From Nitrospira sp. (lineage in GTDB: Bacteria; Nitrospirota; Nitrospiria; Nitrospirales; UBA8639): DNA of 64,000 bases. The position numbers and the translations under genes were made by a program. Shown piece after piece: positions 24,643 to 33,682 of the stretch; the first letter of the stretch is position 1; each line of letters opens with the position of its first letter. The notes beneath the pieces were generated by a model, which worked only from the letters and a program-made list of their open reading frames with translations, had not been told where the DNA came from and did not search any database. Location: contig CP058931.1 of NCBI GenBank assembly GCA_024760505.1, forward strand, positions 1,250,001 through 1,314,000, given 5' to 3'.

Positions 24643-26559
24643 ATGGCTAATCCACAACATTTGGAGATTCTTAAGTCGGGAGCTCAACCCTGGAATACGT
24701 TCATATTGAATCAAACGGAACCTGCAGATCTTAGCGGAGCCAAGCTCGGAGGTGAGATATTTGACCATTTTAAATTTCATAAGACTATTCTTAAAGAAGT
24801 AGACCTACAAAATGCATCTCTAGTTCAATCCGACCTTCGAAGGGTACAACTTGATCAATCTAAACTTCAGGGGGCGCATCTTGAGCGCTCTAATCTCAAA
24901 GGGGCCAGCCTTGTGAATGCTAATATGCAGGGAGCCTATCTTGAAGAGACTACCTTTTTAGAGGCAAACCTCAATGGCACCATTCTACGAGATGCCTATC
25001 TTCAAGACGCCAACCTCATTGATGTCAAAGGGCTCCAAGCTAGCCAATTAGCGGGGGCCAATGTCTCCGGTGCGAAATTGCCCGCCGACATTGCCAAATT
25101 CGAGGGACTCAGCCAGATTGAGAAAATTTCCCAATGTTCCAAGAAACTCTTTCTCTCATTTCTCCTGAGCTGTGTATATTGTTGGTTGACCATTTCCACA
25201 ACCACGGATGTTGAACTCATCACCAATTCACGGTCGTCCTCACTTCCTATCATTCAAACTAACATCCCCATTGTCGGATTTTATGCGGCAGCTCCACTCA
25301 TCCTGCTGAGTCTTTACATTTGGTTTCATTTGTACCTACAACGGTTATGGGAACGCCTTTCACAATTACCGGCAGTTTTTCCCGATGGGGAAGCCTTGGA
25401 CGAAAAAGTCTATCCCTGGCTTATCAGTGGCATGGTGCGCTCTCATGTTAAGATCTTGAAAGAACACCGTCCGGCCCTATCTCGAATCCAAACAGGTATT
25501 TCCATCCTGCTTGCCTGGTGGTTAGCCCCCTTCACCTTTCTGCTCTTTTGGTTGCGTTTTGTACCTCGGCATGATTGGGTGGGAACCTCCCTTCATGTAG
25601 GGGTATTGGCGGTCAGTATCACGGCAGCCCTTTTACTGTATAGATTGGCAGCAAAGACTTTGCGTGGCGAAAGGACTTCTTCTTTGTCATGGAAAGAGAA
25701 AGTGAAAAGTCTTCAGTCCTATCAGCATTTTTCTTTAACGCTCGGAATCCTGGGACTGTGCTTTATATCATTTTTGACCCTCTCTATTTGGACAATAGAA
25801 GGAGTCCGCCTATACCAACCCATTAATTCTCGGGAGGATTTATCCTCCTCTTCTCCCGAAATGATTCCATACGAGTGGCACGATGGCCTAATACTCCTCC
25901 CACGGTTATTCGACTATTTCGGATACCGGACGTACGCCAATCTTGAGGAGGCAGATATTTCTACCAAACCACCAACCTGGACGGGACAGGAAGAAAAACT
26001 ACCGGATGAAATTCCACTCGTAAAGGGTGCCAAGCTCCAAAATGCAAACCTCCAAAATGCAAACATGGTAGGTGCGTTCATTGTCAACGCGGACCTGTCA
26101 AGGGCCAATCTGCAGAAGGCCCGCCTGCAAATGGCCAACCTGCAGCGGGCGAAACTGAGGGAGGCAAACTTGTCGGGGGCGAGACTGAGCGGGACAAACT
26201 TGTCGGGGGCGGACCTGTCGTGGGCCAATCTGCAGGGAGCCTTCCTGTTCCAGGCCAACCTGCAGGAGACTAACCTGCAGATGGCCAACCTGCAGGGGGC
26301 GTTCCTGTACGAGGCCAACCTGCAGGAGGCGGACCTGCTGACGGCCAACCTGCAGGGAGCGAATCTGTATGGGGCCAAACTCCGAGCAGCGAATTTAAAT
26401 CTCGCCAAACACCTTACCCAACCTCAAATCAACCAAGCCTGCGTAGATAAATACACTAAACTTCCCGAAGGTCTCACCCGGCCAGAACCATGTAAAGAAA
26501 AAAAATCACCCCCATGGTTACCTCTAGGTATACCACACCTGCTTCCCAGGTCTGATTAA
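24643..26559 (+). CDS. membrane protein with two pentapeptide-repeat blocks
   Basis: The 638-residue protein has three parts. Residues 25-150 are A(D/N)LxX pentapeptide repeats (LQNASLVQSDLRRVQLDQSKL and so on). Residues about 165-395 hold roughly five hydrophobic helices (LFLSFLLSCVYCWLTI, FYAAAPLILLSLYIWFHL, ISILLAWWLAPFTFLLFWL, VGVLAVSITAALLLYRLA, LGILGLCFISFLTLSIW). Residues 450-590 are a second, very regular pentapeptide block (ANLQGAFLFQANLQETNLQ). Pentapeptide blocks form right-handed beta-helices, so this looks like a membrane body with two such rods. The start is the ATG at 24643 behind AAGG. The second block is GC-richer and almost repetitive at DNA level (units like GCCAACCTGCAGG), a sign of recent unit expansion. 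The function is unknown. Confidence 0.85.
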   Translation: MANPQHLEILKSGAQPWNTFILNQTEPADLSGAKLGGEIFDHFKFHKTILKEVDLQNASLVQSDLRRVQLDQSKLQGAHLERSNLKGASLVNANMQGAYLEETTFLEANLNGTILRDAYLQDANLIDVKGLQASQLAGANVSGAKLPADIAKFEGLSQIEKISQCSKKLFLSFLLSCVYCWLTISTTTDVELITNSRSSSLPIIQTNIPIVGFYAAAPLILLSLYIWFHLYLQRLWERLSQLPAVFPDGEALDEKVYPWLISGMVRSHVKILKEHRPALSRIQTGISILLAWWLAPFTFLLFWLRFVPRHDWVGTSLHVGVLAVSITAALLLYRLAAKTLRGERTSSLSWKEKVKSLQSYQHFSLTLGILGLCFISFLTLSIWTIEGVRLYQPINSREDLSSSSPEMIPYEWHDGLILLPRLFDYFGYRTYANLEEADISTKPPTWTGQEEKLPDEIPLVKGAKLQNANLQNANMVGAFIVNADLSRANLQKARLQMANLQRAKLREANLSGARLSGTNLSGADLSWANLQGAFLFQANLQETNLQMANLQGAFLYEANLQEADLLTANLQGANLYGAKLRAANLNLAKHLTQPQINQACVDKYTKLPEGLTRPEPCKEKKSPPWLPLGIPHLLPRSD

Positions 26560-26662
26560 GAGCTTCACTCAAAAATACGAAAAACGTCCTTTTTTTTCCT
26601 GTCTTTTGGGGTTTTTCTTTTCTAAGCAGATTCGGGGTCAGATAAGGTGTCAGGTCTTGCAA

Positions 26663-26827
26663 TCATGTGTTCTGATTTTCTGCCTGCCGGACTCGTCGGC
26701 GCACTGTAGAATAATGGAGGCCCAGATACTGGGCGATTTCCCGCATCTGATGGCCATGCAGGCATTAGGCGAGGTGCACTCGCTGCACCTGGGTTCCCTT
26801 CTTGGCAAAGTAATGTGTGCTTGGGGT
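26663..26827 (-). pseudogene. 3' remnant of a RAYT (REP-associated tyrosine transposase) gene
   Basis: Read on the minus strand the frame gives MREIAQYLGLHYSTVRRRVRQ, then AENQNT and a stop at 26663-26665. This is the C-terminal helix-turn-helix typical of RAYT/Y1-type transposases. A TAA interrupts the frame a few codons upstream (RVHLA-stop), and the catalytic HUH domain is missing. The sequence after the stop (LQDLTP) also resembles RAYT tails. It is the only trace of this element in a 675-bp gene-free stretch (26560-27234); the rest of that stretch shows nothing I can assign. Confidence 0.6.
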
Positions 26828-27234
26828 TAAGCATGGGTATTTACTTTGTAGTGCACTGAATCCAAAAAATTAAGCAGCAATCGGCCTAATGGCTATATTC
26901 CAGTAACGCCGGATTGCCCAGCGGTTCAGGAGCAACGGCTACGTTCTTGGGAGCTTCCAGGCCCTGTCGGTTTCAAAGGAACATACGACAACCTGAAGAA
27001 TTATGCGTTGCAATCAGAGTAGTATCAGGAAATGGTAGCATTGACTCCCGCAAGCATTCCTAGTGTTGCACGACATGAATCTCCACCATTCCGGATAAAT
27101 TCACTTCACTTTTCCACTTTCCACTCGCTAGGCGTGCTACATAAGAGATAAGATAATTGTGTGCTTTCACCGTCCTCATTCTGACAAACAGACGCGCAAG
27201 ACCTATTAATTAGTGCGGGTTGATATCTTAGGTT

Positions 27235-27556
27235 ATGCAAAAATGCTTGCCCAGTGAGCTCAACGAGCCGGATGGACATTACTTGCCTGAGACACCCATG
27301 TCTTCGGATTTGTGGACGATCGGCCATTCGATACGGCCTATCGAGGAATTCGTGGGGCTCCTTCAATCGCACGGCATTCAATTGCTGGTCGACGTCAGAA
27401 CGATTCCGTTTTCACGGCGTAATCCGCCGTTCCACCAGGAGACTCACGCCCGGAGTCTTCATGAAGCCGGGCTGCAGTATCGGCACCTGCCGTCGATGGG
27501 AGGCCGGAGGGAAAGTTCGGCGCCCTCCTTGTGAATGTGGGATGGAGAAATTAAGG
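27235..27556 (+). pseudogene. truncated, diverged copy of the DUF488 gene
   Basis: The frame reads LWTIGHSIRPIEEFVGLLQS, HGIQLLVDVRTIPFSRRNPP and AGLQYRHLPSMGGRR, then loses frame near 27520. DNA similarity to the intact DUF488 gene at 30775-31389 continues to GTGAATGTGGGATGG (27531-27545) and stops soon after. The copy has only the N-terminal third of the protein. It is the left-hand arm of an imperfect direct repeat that encloses the Sel1-repeat gene and its IS element. Confidence 0.85.
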
Positions 27557-27994
27557 TGGGGATGAGCGGAATCTAAACTAACGCGAACAGCCGGGCTGTC
27601 TTGATCTCCTGACCCCCGAGATAGCCGACTGCAAAAAAGAAGGAGGCACGGCCATTCTTCTCTATTGGCAGTAGCCGCCGCTTGAAGAATTGCGGCCCAT
27701 CCAGACTCCGCCGGCGAAGTTACATGAGGATTCGTTTGTGGCCTTTCCCCTTTCGGCCTGACGTGCAAGGGCTTCAGCTTCCATTTGGTCAAATTCCTTT
27801 CCTTTTTCTCGCATGTATGCCAATCGTTCGTTGTTGTTGCGAAACGTGACGCCGACGGGATCGGCCGGGCAGCGTAGAAATCCAAGCGTCTTCTGCTCTT
27901 CCTCATTTCGGAAGCCGATGCAGTTGTTGTAATTGTTGAGCCAGCGTGCCCAATAGTTTCCATCCGGATGTCCAAGACTGGCGGCTTTCTTAAA

Positions 27995-29546
27995 CCCGGA
28001 TTCCGCAGTAGGGTTTTGATCAGGTAGCATGGGAGCCATCTTTCTTCCTCTGTTTTAAGGAGTTCCGATGGCACACTGCTCCTCGACGGCTTCACCGTTC
28101 TACCCTAAGATTCGCTTTGCCTTTACCAACCACCCCATCACCGTGTGGGCCGGAGCGATCTTGCTCCGGCTCTATTTCGAACTCATCGGCCTGCGGGCGG
28201 TTCTCCAACGGACCCTGCTCCCCATGGCCAAACGATCGAATCATCAGATTCCCGTCTCGGATGTCCTGTTAGCCTGGTTCTACGGACTCGCCTTGGGAGC
28301 CGAACGCTTTGCGCACTTCACCCGCTATCGCCGCGACCCTTTACTCCCTCAACTGCTGGGCCTCCCCCGGTTTCCTTCCCCTGATACCCTCCGGCGCTTT
28401 TTTCTGGCTTTCAGCTATGCCCGGCTGACGACGGTGTCCGAAACCTTGATGCGTCAGAGTCTGGAACGCATGCCTCGTTTTCTGCTGGGGCACACCCTGG
28501 ATCTGGACTCGACGGTTTTCTGTCGCTACGGGACTCAAGAAGGCAGTCAGATTGGCTACAATCCCCAGAAACGCGGGCGGCCGTCGCATCATCCGCTGAT
28601 CGCCTTTCTGAGTGAAGCGCGTCGCCTGTTGTGGGCCACGCTCCGTGCAGGTCGGGCCGGTACGGCGAATGGCTGTGTGGAGTTGCTCACCCAGGCCCTC
28701 ACGCTTCTTCCGCCCGGGCATCGCGTGGCCTTGGTGCGGGCCGATGCGGGCTTCTTTCTCACGCGCTTTCTGACCTTTCTGGAACACCAGGATCTGCCTT
28801 ACATCATCATGGCCCGTCTGACCCCCGTCTTGCGCCGTGTGGTGCTCCATCGGCTGCCTGAAACAGCCTGGCGCCGTGTCAGCAAGGGCGTTGAGGTGGC
28901 CGAGTATACGGCGACCTTACCGAGTTGGGCCGGGCACAGTCGCCGGTTTGTCTGTCTCCGTCAAGCACTGCGGGAACGCCCGCACGCGGCGGGTCGGCGC
29001 CTCATCGACTGTCCGGGCTATACGTATCAGCTCATGGTGACGAGTGTGCCTTATGCCGCCGAAATCGTCTGTCGCATGTATGCGGGCCGGGCCGACAGTG
29101 AAAACCGGATCAAAGAACTCAAAGAGGACCTCTCCCTGGATACCTTTTGTCTGCAGTCTTTTGATGCGACCGATGCCGCGTTTCGCTTGGGTTGTGTCGC
29201 CTATAATCTCCTGGCGGGATTTCGTGAGACGGTCTTACCGCGCTGTTGGGTGGAACGGCGCCTCCGGGCCGTGCGCGATTTCGTCTTCCTCGTCGGAGCC
29301 GATCTGATTCCGCAGGGACGGCGGCTTCAGATCCGGTTTGCTGTCCCGCGGGAAGAGCGAGAAGAGTTTCTAGTCCGCCTCCGTACCCTTTCGGCGGGAT
29401 TGCCAATTGCGGCGCAATTGGAATGGACATTGACCGACGAAGAGTCGCCGTCTGAGTCCTCGCAGCCACGACCGTCGGGGGCTCATCCAGCTGGCATCCC
29501 AGTCGCTCAACCCCCACCCTAGGAAATTTCTATTGCTGAATCCGGG
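27995..29546 (+). mobile_element. IS1380-family insertion sequence, 1552 bp, with TTAAA target duplication
   Basis: The ends are imperfect inverted repeats: left CCCGGATTCCGCAGTAG, right (reverse complement) CCCGGATTCAGCAATAG. Directly outside both ends is TTAAA (27990-27994 and 29547-29551), a 5-bp target duplication. One transposase gene fills the element. The insertion lies inside the Sel1-repeat gene, and the near-perfect ends and intact transposase suggest a fairly recent event. Confidence 0.88.
28068..29522 (+). CDS. IS1380-type DDE transposase
   Basis: The 484-residue protein starts at 28068 with AAGGAG 5 nt upstream. It shows DDE transposase hallmarks of the IS1380 group: HTLDLDSTVFCRYGTQEGSQ with GYNPQKRGRPSHHPLIAF around the first Asp, VALVRADAGFF for the second Asp, and the YAGRADSENRIKELKEDL stretch carrying the Glu of the YREK-like signature. 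It is full length. The C-terminal 25 residues are proline- and serine-rich and read up to the right end of the element. It is flanked only by the terminal repeats, so the element codes for nothing else. Confidence 0.9.
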   Translation: MAHCSSTASPFYPKIRFAFTNHPITVWAGAILLRLYFELIGLRAVLQRTLLPMAKRSNHQIPVSDVLLAWFYGLALGAERFAHFTRYRRDPLLPQLLGLPRFPSPDTLRRFFLAFSYARLTTVSETLMRQSLERMPRFLLGHTLDLDSTVFCRYGTQEGSQIGYNPQKRGRPSHHPLIAFLSEARRLLWATLRAGRAGTANGCVELLTQALTLLPPGHRVALVRADAGFFLTRFLTFLEHQDLPYIIMARLTPVLRRVVLHRLPETAWRRVSKGVEVAEYTATLPSWAGHSRRFVCLRQALRERPHAAGRRLIDCPGYTYQLMVTSVPYAAEIVCRMYAGRADSENRIKELKEDLSLDTFCLQSFDATDAAFRLGCVAYNLLAGFRETVLPRCWVERRLRAVRDFVFLVGADLIPQGRRLQIRFAVPREEREEFLVRLRTLSAGLPIAAQLEWTLTDEESPSESSQPRPSGAHPAGIPVAQPPP

Positions 29547-30774
29547 TTAAACGTTTCGATGGCTAGTGCCCGGTTTTGCGGCACACCCATGCCGAATTCA
29601 TACATGCGACCCAAAGCGAACGCTCCATCCTTGTACTTCGGTGCGCTCAGGGAATAAAGGCGAAATGCCTCAGCCCAATTCTCTCCCACACCCTTTCCCA
29701 ATTCGTACATTAGGCCGAGTGTTTTCTGGGCAATGGCATTCCCCTGATCGGCGGATTTGCGGTACCACGCCACGGCCTGACTTTCGTTTTTCGGGACACC
29801 TTCCCCAAATTCGTATTGGACCCCGAGCGCGAGCTGGCATTGGTCGTTGCCCATGTCCGCGCACTGGCGGTACAGCTTGGCGGCCTTTTCGAATTGCTTT
29901 TGTTTGTAGGCGCGATAGGCTTCCTCTTTAATGCTCTGCCCGGCTTTGGGATGCAAGCGATCCTGTTCGTGCTTTTCAATAAATTTCGGCGCGGCCTTGT
30001 CTCCCATCGCCGCAGCCTTATCCAGAAGTTCCTTCGCCTTGGCCTCGTCGTGCGGTACGCCTAAGCCGAGGCGGTATAATTCCGCCAGGCGCCGAACGGC
30101 GGCGGGGTTTCCATTATCCATGCCTTTTTGATACCACCTGGCTGCGGTGGCGGGGTTCTCCGCAACTCCATTTCCCTTTTCGTAGAGGATGCCCAGGACA
30201 AGTGGTGCCCGCTTATCGCCGGCATTGGCGGCTTTTTCCAACCAGGGGAGCGCCTTGTTGAGATCATGTTGCACGTAAAGATGAATCGCTCCGGCGCAGA
30301 ACATGGAGTCCACCTTGCCGGATTTTGCCGCAACAAGATGGCTCTGCAGGGCGATGCCGGCCGGTGATTTTCCAAGACAGTCTTCTTGAAACGAGCCAGC
30401 GGCAAAGAGAGGACTTCCGGACAATATTCCGCCCAGCACGAAACACGACAGCAATAATTGGTGCGCGTGGACAGAAGAAAAATCAGAGAAGCAGGAGGAA
30501 AATGGGATCCGCATAGGGGACCTCCTGGGAAGGAAGGAGAATGCGACAAAGATTACTGCCAGGTATTTAAGGTGTCAATGCAATCCGTTTGAAAAGCAGG
30601 GACATCAGAATGGACCGTTTTTCTCGGGAAAAACACGAGAGCCAGGGGAGTGTTCCGCGCTGGCCCTTCTTCTTCCATGGCGGATAAGATGATTTCGTGC
30701 CTCATCTATCTTTCCTGATTCTAATATGCCGACGCTCAAAGCATTCCTACGAATGCTGGTGGAAATTCTGAACG

Positions 30775-31389
30775 ATGGAGATTGACCGGCCCTCTGGACT
30801 CAGCAAGCCTGACGACATTCACTCGCCTGAAACACCCGTGTCTCCGGTTTTGTGGACCATCGGTCATTCGACACGGCCTATTGAGGAATTCGTCGGGCTT
30901 CTTCAATCGCATGGCATTCAATTACTGGTCGACGTCAGAACGATTCCGTTTTCACGGCGTAATCCGCAGTTCCACCGGGAGACTCTCGCCCGGAGTCTGC
31001 GTGAAGCCGGGCTGCAGTATCAGCACATGTCGGAGTTGGGAGGTCGGAGGAAAACCCGGCCGGATTCGGTGAATGTGGGATGGCGGAATGCGGGTTTCCG
31101 AGGTTACGCGGATTACATGCAAACTCAAGAGTTTTGGAATGGGCTGGAGGAACTGGTGAATATCGGACAGCAGTCACCATCAGCCGTGATGTGCGCGGAA
31201 GCGGTCCCCTGGCGCTGTCACCGGACGCTCATAGCGGATGCATTGGTCATCCGTGGTTGGACCGTCCACCACATCATCTCGGCAAGTTCTCTCAAAACGC
31301 ACACACTCACCTCCTTTGCCAAGCCTGACGCAGGTCGCCTCACCTATCCATTAGATAGTCCTTCAGATCTCAATCTCCGGCTCTTCTAA
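30775..31389 (+). CDS. DUF488 family protein
   Basis: The 204-residue product has the DUF488 pattern: VLWTIGHSTRPIEEFVGLL near the start, LLVDVRTIPFSRRNPQF, and AGLQYQHMSELGGRR in the middle. It ends with AVMCAEAVPWRCHRTLIADALV, where the Cys-Ala-Glu and CHR residues are conserved. These small soluble proteins have no firmly known activity. The ATG at 30775 lacks a good ribosome site; a GTG at 30838 directly before the conserved core is an alternative. The gene is the intact arm of the duplication described for 27235-27556. A bidirectional-looking hairpin follows at 31504. Confidence 0.82.
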   Translation: MEIDRPSGLSKPDDIHSPETPVSPVLWTIGHSTRPIEEFVGLLQSHGIQLLVDVRTIPFSRRNPQFHRETLARSLREAGLQYQHMSELGGRRKTRPDSVNVGWRNAGFRGYADYMQTQEFWNGLEELVNIGQQSPSAVMCAEAVPWRCHRTLIADALVIRGWTVHHIISASSLKTHTLTSFAKPDAGRLTYPLDSPSDLNLRLF

Positions 31390-31503
31390 CAAAAGCATGG
31401 AAAAGTGCGTTGGAATTTGTTGGTTGGAAGACTCCCGGGATGTGTACTTCATGATTCCAATAAGATCGAGGGGGCGACACGTGCGTGGACAGGGTTTTTG
31501 GTC

Positions 31504-31536
31504 CTGTTCCCCCTGGAATTTTTCCAGGGGAAACAG
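31504..31536. terminator. long hairpin between convergent DUF488 and BON-protein genes
   Basis: CTGTTCCCCCTGG and CCAGGGGAAACAG form arms of 13 nt with one mismatch and an AATTTTT loop. It lies between the stops at 31389 (plus) and 31577 (minus), so it can serve both transcripts, although no long T tract follows. Confidence 0.55.
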
Positions 31537-31576
31537 TTGTTCTAGGTGGGAAGTTCTGCCATTTGGATATCCCTGG

Positions 31577-31933
31577 TTAATTCTTCTGGGAAAGCGCTTT
31601 TGGCTTAGTCGCTAATTTATTGACGACCTTCTGCACTCCATCCGTCTTTTTCGCAATTTCCACGGCTCTTTCGATCTGATTTTGTGTTTCAACAAATCCA
31701 CTTAACATGACCGTGCTTCTGTATGTCTCAACCTCAATTTCGAACGCATCCACCAGGTCATCGGCAATCAATGATGATTTGACTGAGGACGTGATCACGG
31801 CATCGTCAACCGTGGTTCCCACAGACCGCCCATGTGGATAACTGGCACATGCTGAAAATGCAAATGCACAGGCCACACTGAAGACCACTAACATGGTTTT
31901 GACGCTCAGCTGGTTTGTGAAGGTGTTGGTCAT
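31577..31933 (-). CDS. BON-domain lipoprotein
   Basis: The 118-residue product starts at 31933 behind GGGAG (7 nt). It has a lipoprotein signal (VVFSVACAFAFSAC, cysteine near residue 29). The mature part is one BON domain: SVGTTVDDAVITSSVKSSLI, IEVETYRSTVMLSGFVET and AVEIAKKTDGVQKVVNKL. BON domains bind phospholipid surfaces. OsmY- and DolP-like proteins use them at the outer membrane or periplasm, often under osmotic or envelope stress. The gene stands alone between hairpins, with about 270 bp upstream that likely hold its promoter. Confidence 0.88.
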   Translation of the reverse strand: MTNTFTNQLSVKTMLVVFSVACAFAFSACASYPHGRSVGTTVDDAVITSSVKSSLIADDLVDAFEIEVETYRSTVMLSGFVETQNQIERAVEIAKKTDGVQKVVNKLATKPKALSQKN

Positions 31934-32199
31934 AACGATTCTCCCTTTGTGAAATGAAAATTTTTGAACACAGCCTTGATGCCATTCAACAATAGACTGA
32001 GTCAGTATGATTCAAAGAGGGGAGAAGCAGAATTGATAAAAACCCTTGATTGTTGACTTGAAGTGCCTGGGTTCTTATGGGCGTCAGGGCAGAAAAATTA
32101 TTGTTAGGAGGCCTGAGAAAAGATTTGGAATGCAAACAGGAAGTGGGTATTAACAGGTCGAGGGGTTTTAAAAGGACGTAATTTTATAAATCGGGTTGT

Positions 32200-32517
32200 T
32201 TAATCTTCTTCTGCTTTTATCTGATCCAGGAGAGTTTCAACGGGAGTGGTGAGACTTTTGCTGCGGTTGCAGGCCTGACAGGCCGGCACGACATTGCCTC
32301 TCGTGCTTTTTCCTTTCCTGGCCAAGGGCACCACATGATCCATGGTCAGGTTTTCCGCTCCTACCTGCTGATGACAAAAGTGACATTCCCCTTTTTGGAT
32401 CTGGGCCTTCCACCATGGGGTTTTCCGTAATTTTTTCCCGTTTTCCCGCTCAATCCGTATATGTCGTCGGATCGTGTCATCGTCCCCGAGTGAGTAGAAC
32501 TGTTCTGGTTGGGTCAT
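32200..32517 (-). CDS. HNH endonuclease-like protein
   Basis: The 105-residue protein is one HNH domain: CHFCHQQVG (zinc CxxC), LTMDHVVPLARKGKSTRGNV (catalytic His in DHVVP, the Asn) and ACQACNRSKS (second CxxC and last Asn/Lys). This fits a McrA-like zinc-bound HNH nuclease. It has no other domain, so a restriction, DNA repair or general nuclease role cannot be told from sequence. Start at 32517; no clear ribosome site. It is followed on the plus side by a gene-poor stretch. Confidence 0.85.
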   Translation of the reverse strand: MTQPEQFYSLGDDDTIRRHIRIERENGKKLRKTPWWKAQIQKGECHFCHQQVGAENLTMDHVVPLARKGKSTRGNVVPACQACNRSKSLTTPVETLLDQIKAEED

Positions 32518-32536
32518 ATGGGAAGGTGGCCTCTGT

Positions 32537-32770
32537 TTATAATGCTTTATGCGGACTGATGATTTTTGAAGTCATGAGCCGGGTTAACCTGCTTTGAAAG
32601 ATTGTAGCGCTTGGGTCGGACCTTTTTAAACCCACAGTAATTCTGACAACCTCCAATCCGCCATTTCCCATAACGTGAACGTTCAGTGAATGGAGGCGGT
32701 CTTGCGAGGGTTTGTCATGCAGGGTGAAACGAAGAATCTCGCTGAGCTGTGGCCTTTTCAACCTGGGCAC
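32537..32770 (-). CDS. possible short protein, unassigned
   Basis: A GTG at 32770 has AAGGA about 4 nt upstream and opens 77 codons. The product (LSEILRFTLHDKPSQDRLHS, NVHVMGNGGLEVVRITVGLK) has ordinary composition, and codon use looks coding. The frame is open further upstream to near the dimethylargininase-like gene. I do not recognise it; it may be a remnant or a non-coding frame. Confidence 0.25.
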   Translation of the reverse strand: MPRLKRPQLSEILRFTLHDKPSQDRLHSLNVHVMGNGGLEVVRITVGLKRSDPSATIFQSRLTRLMTSKIISPHKAL

Positions 32771-32867
32771 AGATCCTTCGCGGGGCCTCAGGATAACAGA
32801 GCGGATGATGGTTCCGGCGTCTTGAAATGCTTGTGCAGGTTTGATCTGGAAAAAGGGATTGTTAGAT

Positions 32868-33668
32868 TTAATCCAAGGCCAGAGTCAGGCATTTGGCGGA
32901 GCCACCGGCTTTGAGGAATTCATCCAGTTCTACCGGGTGGGTGGTGTAGCCCTGTTTGTGTAACCATGCCATCGTTTCCGGGCATCCGGTCGGCAGCACG
33001 ACATGGCGGTCGATACACACCGCATTGCAGGCAAACCGCTCGCCTTCCCGGGGTGGGACGGCAAATCGTTTTTTCTGTTCTATGCGAGAGGCCAGCACGG
33101 TTTGGGCGTACGAATCGAAACAGGGGGGAAAGTAGAGAAGCTCTCCTCCACTGAGGGGACAAAAGCAGGTATCCAGATGATAAAACCGCTGATCCACCAG
33201 TTCCACAGGCATGATTTCTTTCTGGAAAATTTCCGACAATTGGACATAGGCGCGGATATCACTGCGTTGGCGGTAGCCGCCAATCCAGAAATCTGGAAAT
33301 CCCAATAAGTCCCCGGCCCCTTCAAAGTGTATCCCAGGGTTAAGGTTGATGACTTCATAGCCCTTCTTGGTGAACCAATCAATGAAATATCGTTCCTCAC
33401 CCTGCCGTTCCGGATGGCGGAATTGACTGGGTACAGCCTTTCCGCCGTGGATGACACCCGCATTGGCGGTAAATACCAGGTCTGGTAGTTTTGGTACCGG
33501 TTCCATAAATTCGAGTTTGGCTCCAACTTCGTTCTCCAATACCTGAGTCAGCGTTTTCCATTGGGTCCTGGCGCGTTCTCCATTGGTTTGATTGGACACT
33601 CTCATCCATGGATTAATTTCATATTCGATACCAAAATAATCCGGTGGGCACATCAATAAACGGCTCAT
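32868..33668 (-). CDS. arginine dihydrolase-like protein (GME/DDAH fold)
   Basis: The 266-residue protein belongs to the guanidine-modifying (amidinotransferase/DDAH) superfamily. Visible parts are MCPPDYFGIEYEINPWM, LPDLVFTANAGVIHGG (about 61-76), HFEGAGDLL, HLDTCFCPLSGGELLYFPP and the C-terminal AGGSAKCLTLALD with the catalytic cysteine. N69 in FTANAG sits where cyanobacterial ArgZ/AgrE has an Asn that I recall as decisive for arginine dihydrolase activity (arginine to ornithine, two ammonia and CO2). The gene starts 14 nt after a TIGR00300-type gene, with AGGAG 8 nt upstream. In cyanobacteria these two domains are fused. Cytosolic arginine catabolism is therefore likely; strict DDAH activity is the main alternative. 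Confidence 0.82.
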   Translation of the reverse strand: MSRLLMCPPDYFGIEYEINPWMRVSNQTNGERARTQWKTLTQVLENEVGAKLEFMEPVPKLPDLVFTANAGVIHGGKAVPSQFRHPERQGEERYFIDWFTKKGYEVINLNPGIHFEGAGDLLGFPDFWIGGYRQRSDIRAYVQLSEIFQKEIMPVELVDQRFYHLDTCFCPLSGGELLYFPPCFDSYAQTVLASRIEQKKRFAVPPREGERFACNAVCIDRHVVLPTGCPETMAWLHKQGYTTHPVELDEFLKAGGSAKCLTLALD

Positions 33669-33682
33669 GTTATTGACTCCTG

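Larger units (their letters stand above)
27662..30514 (-). pseudogene. exported Sel1-repeat protein gene split by an IS1380-type element
   Basis: The 5' part (30514 to 29552) has AGGAGG 6 nt before its ATG, a signal peptide (LLLSCFVLGGILSGSPLFAAG) and Sel1/TPR-like repeats (APLVLGILYEKGNGVAENPA, QLALGVQYEFGEGVPKNESQ, FALGRMYEFGMGVPQNRALA). The 3' part (about 27994 to 27662) continues with KKAASLGHPDGNYWARWLNN and ends in a disulfide-like CNFAGGVWMGRN...GGYCQ. Removing 27995-29546 plus one TTAAA copy joins ALAIETF to KKAASLGHP in one frame without a break. In its present state the 5' part reads through the IS end and stops at 29519. Sel1 proteins act as scaffolds in the envelope or in regulation; this one would be periplasmic. 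Confidence 0.88.

Noticed and set aside
25914..26408. 164-codon minus-strand frame with regular Arg/Leu repeats
   Set aside because: Mirror of the pentapeptide-repeat DNA; the periodicity comes from the real plus-strand repeats.
26830..27234. Possible transposase remnant around 26910-27020
   Set aside because: The open stretch reads as no known transposase motif in any frame and stops after about 40 codons.
27412..28095. 227-codon minus-strand frame across the DUF488 fragment, Sel1 3' part and IS end
   Set aside because: It crosses three unrelated sequences and an IS boundary, and the Sel1 piece is read in its proper frame at 27662-28039.
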